Shown here in pieces: positions 56,888 through 64,000 of a DNA stretch of 64,000 nucleotides. How positions within the stretch are numbered: the first letter of the stretch is position 1; each line of letters begins with the position of its first letter. The notes beneath the pieces were generated by a model, which was given only the letters and a program-made list of their open reading frames with translations, was not told the DNA's origin and searched no databases. A program made the translations under genes and the position numbers. The stretch covers positions 58,027,922 through 58,091,921 of the forward strand of contig CM022949.1 of NCBI GenBank assembly GCA_012931725.1, read 5' to 3'. This stretch comes from Litsea cubeba (taxonomy: Eukaryota > Streptophyta > Magnoliopsida > Laurales > Lauraceae).

Positions 56888-58120
56888 ATTATGTTCGGAA
56901 TCCTACCTGAAGATCCAAAAGAACGGGTAAGCATCCAAAGGCGAACCCCAAGCTTTCATTTGGATATTCCTTCAAAATTCCTTTACAGGAAATCCTTCAA
57001 CGGAGTACTTCTACGCTGCTTGTCACAACAAGAGGCTGAAGAAACACTCAAAGAAGTTCATGCTGGTCTTTGCGGAGCTCATCAGGCTTGTCCCAAGCTC
57101 TATGATCAGATAAAAAGGTTAGGTTATTATTGGCCTACCATGGTAGCTGACGCAATGCAATTTGCTAAGCGCTGCCAACAATGCCAAGTTCATGGAGATT
57201 ACATTCACATGCCTCCAGAATGACTGCATCCTACAGCGATTTCATGGCCTTTCGAAGCCTGGGGTATGGACATCATAGGTCCTATTTCTCCCCCTTCGAG
57301 CAAAGGTCATCGCTTCATCTTCGCCGCTACGGATTATTTCTCCAAGTGGTCAGAAGCATTTGCGTTCAACGAAATGAAGACCTCATCAGTCCTTCAGTTC
57401 CTACGCACCAACATCATTTGTTGTTTCGGTATACCCAAAAGATTCGTCCATGATAACAGACCACAATTCCGGGATCATCGATTCTACAGGTTCTGCGACA
57501 AATACAAAATCCAAAGCTGTCCTTCGACTCCATACAATCCGGCAGCAAACGGATTAGCAGAAGCTTTCAACAAGACACTCTGCAAAATCCTCAAAAAAAT
57601 GGTCTCTAGTCACAAAAGAGACTGGAGCGACAAAATGTCTGAAGCTTTGTGGGCCTATCGAACCACCATTCGAGGACCAACCCATAGCACACCATTCTCC
57701 TTGGTCTATGGGTGCGAAGCTGTCGTGCCCTAGGAAGTACAAATTCCTTCCTTGAGGGTATCCCTGCAAAATGACATGACTCAAGAAAACAATGTCAAAT
57801 TGCGACTCCATGAGCTGGACAATCTCGATGAGAGACGGCTCGAAGCTCAACAAAGCATTGAAATTTACCAAGCCCGCATGGCAGGATCTTTCGACAAAAA
57901 GGTCAGGCAACGCGCCTACAAAAAGGGTGACTTGGTTCTTATGGTAAAAAGACCAATGATCTTCGCTCACAAGTCCAAAGGCAAATTTGAGCCAAAATGG
58001 GAGGGACCCTACGTCATCGACAAGGTTTTCTCCAACGGTGCATACGCACTCCTAAACATGGAAGGTGACAGATGTATGCTGCCCATCAACGGCAAGTTCT
58101 TAAAGCAGTACTACCCTTGA
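56888..58120 (+). pseudogene. pol: G1 integrase
   Basis: HHCC zinc region (VHAGLCGAH, CQQC), catalytic Asp in MDIIGP, second Asp in HDNRPQF (Gly to Arg beside it) and Glu in LAEAFNK. Stops are at 57221-57223 (TGG to TGA) and 57731-57733 (TTG to TAG). The homopolymer after the Glu has seven A here, so this copy lacks the G2 frameshift. The C-terminal domain ends at TGA 58120, the same endpoint as in G2. Confidence 0.9.
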
Positions 58121-59763
58121 AGACTTATCCAACTGGGTAAGAGCAATGCCTGTACGGCCAAATCGGTTTCCAGGTACACGCTCGCTAAACCCTCCTTTTT
58201 TTAGAATTTTCATATCAAATGTTGAAATTTCTAGAAATTTAAACAATGCTTACTTTCATCGTTTCATTGTTCAAAAAATCCAAGTTTAGGAGCCTTTCCC
58301 TAACTTGACCAAAATCTTCAACCCTTGAACCCAAAATTCATGGTTTGAAACAAAATCCGGATTCAGGGATTTCCACCCTAGTCCACCCTACCTTTTACCG
58401 CCTAAATGGTTTTAGGTCAAAACTTATGACCCTTGTGTCTTTAAATAAAAAAAAATTGGTTTTTCAAAAAGCCACGGGGAAGCGACGCTTAGTCGATACT
58501 CGCACAAATTGGAAGCATGCGAACCACGTTCGACACTTCCAAAATCGCAGGGAAGCGACATTTCGTCAATACTTGCAAAATCCAAAACTGTGGAGATACA
58601 ACATTTCGGTTGATATCCACAACCCAAATTTCAAAGGTTCGAAAAAACCTAAAAAAACCATGGAGACGCAACATTTCAGTTGATATCCATAACCCAAAGG
58701 TTCGAGAAAACCATAAATTTCAAAAATCATGGGGAAATGACATCAAGTCAGTACCCGCAAAATCAAAATTTTTGAAAAGCAAGGATGCGACATTCCATCG
58801 ATACTTGCACCCAAATCCGCGAGGATGCAACATTCCATCGATACTCGCAACCGAATGAGCAAGGATGCGACATTCCATCGATACTTGCAAGAACATTCAG
58901 CAGGGAGGCGACTTTTAGTCGATACTTGCATTTTTGAAAACCAAAACGGCTATAGATGCCACCAAAACAAACCGGCTATAAATGCCACCAAGATCGGCTA
59001 TCAATGCCACCAAAACAGGCTATAAATGCCACAAATCGGCTATCAATGCCACAAACCAAAAACTTTGGCTTTCAAAAAACCCGGCTATCAATGCCACAAA
59101 CTCGGCTATAAATGCCACAAAACAAAACCGGCTATAAATGCCACCAAAACCGGCTATCAATGCCACCAAAATAGGCTATAAATGCCACAAACCGGCTATC
59201 AATGCCACAAACCAAAAACTTTGGCTTTCAAAAAACCCGGCTATCAATGCTACAAACTCGGCTATAAATGCCACAAAACAAAACCGGCTATCAATGCCAC
59301 AAATCGGCTATCAATGCCACAAAAAAGCTAGCTCTCATGCCAAAAATCGGCTTCCATGCCACAAACAAAAATCTGGCTTCCATGCCAAAACAATCATTTG
59401 ACAAAAGAGTTTCACAAAATGACAAGCTTTTGATCAAATCCCATTTAGCAATTACTTTTATCACAAAAAGATTTAAGTGAGTGTAGGGAAAAAAAAAAGA
59501 GGCATCCCATTTAGCAATTACTTTCATCACAAAAAGATTTAAGTGAGCGTAGGGAAAAAAAAGAGTACAAAAAAAATACATGTGGTACCAAAAAAACAAA
59601 GTGTTCACAAGCACTACAAAAAAAAAGAGTACCAAAAAAAAATACATGTGGTACCAAAAAAAGAAAGTGTTCACAAGCACTACAAAAAAAAAGTACAAAA
59701 AAAAAACACAAGTGGTACAAAAAAAAAAACAGAAGGATAGTTTATGCTACAAAAATCAGGAGA
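58121..59763 (+). repeat. G1 3' noncoding repeat block
   Basis: Collinear with G2 33925-35586: the degenerate GCGACATTCCATCGATACTT array (about 58485-58930), the GGCTATAAATGCC array (about 58945-59390, with a roughly 130-bp segment repeated near 59030 and 59195), and the TTTAGCAATTACTTT and GTGTTCACAAGCACTAC units (59440-59730). Copy numbers differ from G2. Confidence 0.88.
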
Positions 59764-60201
59764 TCAGCCAAAAATGGTCTCTAGCCAAGAGTCCAGCTCT
59801 TCAAGCAAACTTTTGGCCTCAGCCGTCAGGGATTCCAAGGCACGCTTCTTCAGGAACTTGCCATGGGATGCTGGGGTGGGCTGTAACCCTTCTTTCACAC
59901 CGGGAAGCTTATCCCGAGCAGTTCGCCATTGTTTGTTCTCTTCAGACTTCCTTTTAAGAACTTGATCGGCATCTGCAACCCGGAGAATCAGAGCACTCTC
60001 CCTGTCACGAGCCTCTGTTATTGCAGCCCACTTGGCAGCGACTTGTGCCTACAGATGCTCAAGACGTTTCCTGGCCTCATCGACCTCCCTATCAAGGATG
60101 TTAAGGTCATGTGTCAGCCCAATGATGGCTAGCTCTTCTAAGTTATTCTCCCGGACTATCTGCTTCCTACTTTGTGTAGCCTCATCTAGGTTAGACTGAG
60201 C
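59764..60201 (-). pseudogene. G1 copy of antisense exon 5 (decayed, truncated)
   Basis: The minus-strand sequence matches G2 exon 5 from its end (SWLETIFG then TGA, 59766-59764) back to the middle of the coiled-coil region. A TAG replaces CAG within the coiled coil (near 60052, EARKRLEHL then stop), and several residues differ. It is cut off at 60201 by the C2 insertion, so the rest of the gene, if present, lies beyond C2. Its presence shows that the antisense gene is part of the family and not a private acquisition of G2. Confidence 0.85.
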
Positions 60202-61857
60202 TGTTAGAGTTTTATTTTGTTGCAATTTGATAGGGTGCATTTCATTTTCATAAGCTTGATCTCTCATTCATTCATGATTTTTATCTTAAGATTTTCATGC
60301 TTGATTTTCATTCATAATCTTTGATTTTATTCATGTCATGCATGTTTTTCATAATATTTATGAATCTTAAGTTCATGAAGTTTTCTAGTCCCATGTGGGT
60401 GTTTTTGGTGTCATTTCCAAAATTCAAGCTTTCCATGTTTTTCTCTTTAAAATCAGTTTTTATTTGGAGATTTCAAGTCATTTATATTTCATTTTTAATA
60501 GTCTTTTTCTGACTTGATTCCAAGCTTGAATTGTGCCCCAAAGTTCATTAAAGACCAGCCCTCACTCTCCTTCAAAGTTCTGAAAAAAAAATCAGACATC
60601 TGGGCTGCCAGCAGGTTGGCCGGCTGTGTACCCGGTCGACCGGCCAAGGCACCCGGTCGACCGGGCACACAGTGCAGGCCGACCCAGGGAAAATGGCCGT
60701 TAAGGCTCCAACGGATATATTTCTGACCGTTGAGCACCCGGTCGACCGGGCCCTGTTCCAGGTCGACCGGGCACTAGCCGTTGGACACTTTTTGGCTATA
60801 AAAAGTGGATTTTTGTTGGGGATTGAGTGCTGAACTTTAAGGAACTCTTGAGGCCAAGGAAGAACTACACTTTAAGGAGATTATTGAAGGACTAATGGGG
60901 CTAATCCATGGACTCAATCTTTGATTCAAATCTCAAATGGGTGTGCTCTCTTTTCTCATTTAATCTCATGCTTTGTATTAATCTTCGATTTCTTTTAAAA
61001 GCATGCTCAAGTTTCTTAATGTTGTGTTCATGCATTGTTAAATCTTTGAACTTGTTTAGTCATGAGGATACAACATATGTTTAGCTATTCACATGAGTTT
61101 TGTTTTCAAGTTTCTACACTAACTTGCTAGAGTTAAGTTGTAATTTTTCAAATCAAGTTTCTTCATCTTGAAAACTCATGTGTTTTTTCATTCTACTCTT
61201 TCATTTAAATATGATCAACATCTTTGCATCATTTAGTGTTTCATCCTTCTAAAAGAGTTAGAGTGTTTTCTAGCATATGCATGAATCTTACACTTTCTCA
61301 TTCATATGCATATGTCTAGAGTTTGGCATTTCATTTTCAAATTAGCCTATTTAGAGGCATCTCATTGCACTTAATAGTTCTCTTATCCATGCATCATTAG
61401 GCATATTAATTAAGAGAAAATCACTCGTTGTAAAGGTTGGTGCTTAGCCTTTAAAAGCATTTGTTGAGTTGTAATGGTTCATGCTTAGCCTTGAAAAGCA
61501 TGGTGATGTGTTTGTAAGGTTCAAGGTGATCCTAAACCTTAACTCGTTTTAGTGAAAATCCGGTAGGGTTACCGGGAGTGGATGTAGGCACGGTTGCCGA
61601 ACCACTATAAAACACTTGTGTTATGGTGAATGCTCTTTTGTGCTTACTTTATGTGATTGATGTTGTTATTGTTGAATGTTCCTAGTTGCTTTGTCCTTGT
61701 GTATGATTAACTTAGGAATCTATCTTTTTCACAAGATTATTAATATTCATCAAAGCATAAGCAACTTAAAAGCCAAAAAAAATTGAAAGTTGGTCAAGGA
61801 CTTTGAGCTCACCCTATTCACCCCCCCCCCCCTCTAGGATTCGATCTTGGACTTTCA
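60202..61857 (+). repeat. 5' LTR of C2
   Basis: 1656 bp. Four copies of a CCCGGTCGACCGGG-type palindrome lie at 60631-60645, 60652-60665, 60738-60751 and 60761-60772, upstream of the TATA box at 60797. A run of 14 C (61819-61832) followed by CTCTAGGATTCG precedes the end. Confidence 0.9.
60797..60804 (+). promoter_or_regulatory. LTR TATA box (C2)
   Basis: TATAAAAA follows the palindrome cluster by about 25 bases. Palindromic repeats upstream of the TATA box are a known feature of Sirevirus LTRs. Confidence 0.65.
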
Positions 61858-61859
61858 AT

Positions 61860-61872
61860 TGGTATCAGAGCC
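61860..61872 (+). other. Primer-binding site of C2
   Basis: TGGTATCAGAGCC lies two bases after the LTR end and is complementary to the 3' end of initiator methionine tRNA. Confidence 0.95.
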
Positions 61873-61943
61873 TGGGTGCTCTTGATTAGGTCTAACAACC
61901 TAGAGTTAGAATCCTTAGAGTGAGTTTTTATTTTGTGGTCATC

Positions 61944-64000
61944 ATGCAATCTCATTTAGGTGAAGGAAATGCCACCAATAGACCACCCTTGTTCAATGGA
62001 ACACACTATCGTTATTGGAAAATTCGAATGCAAGTGTTTCTTGAATCCCAAAGCCTTGATGTTTGGAACATCATTGAAGAAGGCTATGATCTCCCCACTA
62101 TAATAGAAAAAGACTCTGAAGGTTTAGTCACCTCTATAAAATTGAAACCTAAGAGTGCTTGGACTCAAGGTGAGAAGGACAAAGCAAATTTGAATGCTAA
62201 AGCTAAAAACTCTCTTTATTGTGCCTTGTCTCAAGAAGAATTCAATAGAGTGGTAAATTGCAATACTGCTAAAGAAGTATGGGAAACTCTAGAGACCACT
62301 CATGAAGGTACAGATCAAGTCAAGATAGCCAAAATCCAAATGTTAACTTCTAAACTTGAAGATATTAAAATGCTTGAGGAAGAAACATTTGATGAATTCT
62401 ACACTAAGGTTATGGAAATTGTCAACTCCCTTATAGGTCTTGGAGAGAAGATGTCTGAATCTAAAACTGTTAGAAAAATTTTAAGATCCCTTCCTAAAAG
62501 ATTCAAACCCAAGATTGTTGCCATAACTGAAAGTAAGAATGTTGACACTATCAAAATTGAAGAACTTAGAGGAAATCTTCTCACCTATGAACTAGATTTT
62601 GAAGTCCCTAGCAAGAAGAAAGGTGTAGCTCTTAGCTCTCAACATAAAAATAATGATAATGAGAGTGAGAGTGAGGATGATGAAAACACTATCTTGCTCT
62701 CTAAAAAGTTTAAAAATCTCCTTAAGAACAAAAAGAACTTCAAAAATTCTGAGGAAGCAAGAAATGAAAAATCTCAAAGGAACTCCAGGGGATCCTTTAT
62801 TAAGAAGGATGTGCAATGCTACAATTGTAAAGGATTTGGTCACATTGCTCAAAACTGTTCCTCCCCTAGAGAGTTTGAAAAGAAAGACAAGAAAGGAAAG
62901 AAAGTTTTAAATATAACTTGGGATGATGATGAAGATGAATGTAGTGAAAATGATGATTTCCAAAATGATGAAGATGATAACTCCACTTCTTGGCTTCTAT
63001 TTACACCTATTGAGGAAAATGAAGATCATAATGCATTAATAGAAGATACCATAGGGAAAGATGAAGCAAATGATGAAAATGATGAAAATGATATACATCA
63101 AGCCTATGAAGAGCTATATGATCTATGTGAAGCCATAACCAAGAAGAACAAAAGCTTAAAAGTTGAGTCTAAAAAGCTTGTGAAGGATGTAAATGCCTTA
63201 AAAGATCAATTAATCTTGAAAGACAATAAGATAAAAGATGTTCAATCTAAGTTGATTAGTTCTCATAACAATCTAGCTGAAGCTGAAAAAGAAATTCATA
63301 AATTACAATGTTTGCTAGAATCTAGTCAACAAGAATCAGAATCTCTTAAAATGAAACTTGAAAAGGGAAAACATGTTGTTGATAAATTTACTTTAGGAAA
63401 TGACAAATTTTACCAAATGTTAGGTATGAACAAAATCTTTGGTAACAAGAATGGTATAGGTTTTGAATGCTCCTCTAGTAGCAAGAAGAATAGTTTACAA
63501 CCTATTACTAGAACTCATCTCAAACCTATAGACAAAAACTTTTTTACCTCTAGATGGACTTGTCATTTCTGTAATCGTATAGGTCATCTAATCCCCAATT
63601 GTCCTTTCAAGATTAGGTTGTCTCAAAACCATCCCTCTAGAGCTCTTTTCAAGTTTGTTCCAAAATCCACTAAAACTCCATTCATTAAGACTACTTGGAT
63701 TGAAAAAGGGAAAAGTTTCAAGAACTTCTTAGTCCATACTGCTTTAAAGGTTAAGGAAAATTCTAGATGGTTTTTGGATAGTGGATGCTCCAAACATATG
63801 ACTGGAGACCGTTCTAGATTCATCTCTCTTGAGGACTATGATGGAGGAAATGTGTCATTTGGAGATAACAGGAAGGCTCAAATTATTGGAAAAGGTTGTG
63901 TTGGAGGAGATCAAATGCCTACCTTAAAAGATGTCTTCCTTGTGGATGGATTAAAGCATAATCTTTTGAGTATTAGTCAGTTATGTGACAAAGGAAACAA
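61944..64000 (+). CDS. gag-pol: C2 Gag-Pol (gag and protease part; continues past the window)
   Basis: The ATG at 61944 opens a frame with no stop for 685 codons to the window edge. I followed the frame codon by codon. Gag starts RPPLFNGTHYRYWKIRM, the usual copia N-terminal motif. The first zinc knuckle (CYNCKGFGHIAQNC) is at residues 292-305. An acidic Asp/Asn/Glu stretch and a long Lys/Glu-rich probable coiled coil (about 385-475) follow. The second knuckle (CHFCNRIGHLIPNC) is at 540-553. The protease Asp-Ser-Gly is at 612-614 (WFLDSGCSKHMTG). Two knuckles flanking a coiled coil fit Sirevirus Gag. The frame is intact as far as seen. RT and integrase lie beyond the window. Confidence 0.92.
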   Translation, partial: MQSHLGEGNATNRPPLFNGTHYRYWKIRMQVFLESQSLDVWNIIEEGYDLPTIIEKDSEGLVTSIKLKPKSAWTQGEKDKANLNAKAKNSLYCALSQEEFNRVVNCNTAKEVWETLETTHEGTDQVKIAKIQMLTSKLEDIKMLEEETFDEFYTKVMEIVNSLIGLGEKMSESKTVRKILRSLPKRFKPKIVAITESKNVDTIKIEELRGNLLTYELDFEVPSKKKGVALSSQHKNNDNESESEDDENTILLSKKFKNLLKNKKNFKNSEEARNEKSQRNSRGSFIKKDVQCYNCKGFGHIAQNCSSPREFEKKDKKGKKVLNITWDDDEDECSENDDFQNDEDDNSTSWLLFTPIEENEDHNALIEDTIGKDEANDENDENDIHQAYEELYDLCEAITKKNKSLKVESKKLVKDVNALKDQLILKDNKIKDVQSKLISSHNNLAEAEKEIHKLQCLLESSQQESESLKMKLEKGKHVVDKFTLGNDKFYQMLGMNKIFGNKNGIGFECSSSSKKNSLQPITRTHLKPIDKNFFTSRWTCHFCNRIGHLIPNCPFKIRLSQNHPSRALFKFVPKSTKTPFIKTTWIEKGKSFKNFLVHTALKVKENSRWFLDSGCSKHMTGDRSRFISLEDYDGGNVSFGDNRKAQIIGKGCVGGDQMPTLKDVFLVDGLKHNLLSISQLCDKGN

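Larger units (their letters stand above)
10097..64000 (+). mobile_element. Outer Ty3/gypsy Tat element G1, interrupted, 3' end outside the window
   Basis: Its parts are: 5' LTR 10097-12640, leader to 14973, gag 14974-16989 and 18216-20588, the rest of protease and pol 53460-58120, 3' noncoding repeats to 59763, and a decayed antisense exon 59764-60201. Three insertions split it: the solo LTR at 16990-18215, G2 at 20589-53459, and C2 from 60202. The join across G2 is exact: the frame leaves protease at 20588 and resumes at 53460 within the CAGAT duplication. The two RNase H domains (Ty3 type plus archaeal type) place it in the Tat lineage. It is the oldest element of the nest and carries many stops. 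Its 3' LTR was not seen. Confidence 0.9.
60202..64000 (+). mobile_element. Sirevirus-like Ty1/copia element C2, right end outside the window
   Basis: LTR 60202-61857 starts TGTTAGAG and ends GACTTTCA. It is followed by a methionine-type primer-binding site and an uninterrupted gag-protease frame. The C-rich tract followed by CTCTAGG before the LTR end, palindromes before the TATA box, and a Gag with two zinc knuckles all fit the Sirevirus group. TGAGC at 60197-60201 should be the left copy of the target-site duplication. It interrupts the antisense exon of G1. Confidence 0.9.

Noticed and set aside
62653..62910. 85-codon plus frame inside C2
   Set aside because: It is a shadow of the long gag frame that begins at 61944, which carries the zinc knuckle and protease motifs.
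1..64000. Host genes, tRNA or rRNA genes
   Set aside because: No conserved host protein, tRNA cloverleaf or rRNA segment was recognised. tRNA-like strings are only primer-binding sites of retroelements.

Overview
The window is plant nuclear DNA from a large, repeat-rich flowering-plant genome. It holds no host gene that I can recognise. The evidence for a plant is nested long-terminal-repeat (LTR) retrotransposons of plant-specific types: Ty3/gypsy elements of the Tat lineage with a second, archaeal-type RNase H, a Ty1/copia element, and Sirevirus-like copia elements. They sit among AT-rich sequence, miniature inverted-repeat elements and microsatellites. I cannot name the species.

Layout. 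1-3671 is the 5' end of a minus-strand Tat element (called G0 here), inserted into an older minus-strand LTR (3672-4530). 4531-10096 is intergenic sequence with two MITE-like elements and short repeats. A Tat element G1 (plus strand) starts at 10097 and runs off the right edge. It is split by three later insertions: a solo Sirevirus-type LTR in gag (16990-18215, TSD GTCAG), a complete Tat element G2 in the protease region (20589-53459, TSD CAGAT), and a Sirevirus-like copia C2 (60202 to beyond 64000). G2 is itself split by a complete copia element C1 (39772-49423, TSD ACATC). The nesting is therefore three deep (G1 > G2 > C1), and the target-site duplications give the order of insertion.

The sense gag-pol genes of G1 and G2 are recognisable end to end but carry frameshifts and stops. 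C1 has almost identical LTRs but a broken pol and an altered integrase catalytic residue. C2 has an uninterrupted gag-protease frame of at least 685 codons that continues past the window edge.

The most interesting object is on the minus strand of G2. Two antisense open frames (36865-39339 and 35587-36513) can be joined, with small exons between them and a ten-base first coding exon at 49904-49895, into one five-exon gene with its own TATA box at 50033-50026. All four introns are GT-AG and phase 1, and the joined frame is open for 1225 codons, although the sense gag-pol of the same element is dead. The protein has a region resembling the plant mobile domain, a basic nuclear-localisation-like patch and a C-terminal coiled coil. 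The C1 copia element lies in its first intron. G1 keeps a decayed copy of the last exon. A Tat element thus appears to carry an independently promoted, spliced, captured-domain gene on the strand opposite gag-pol.
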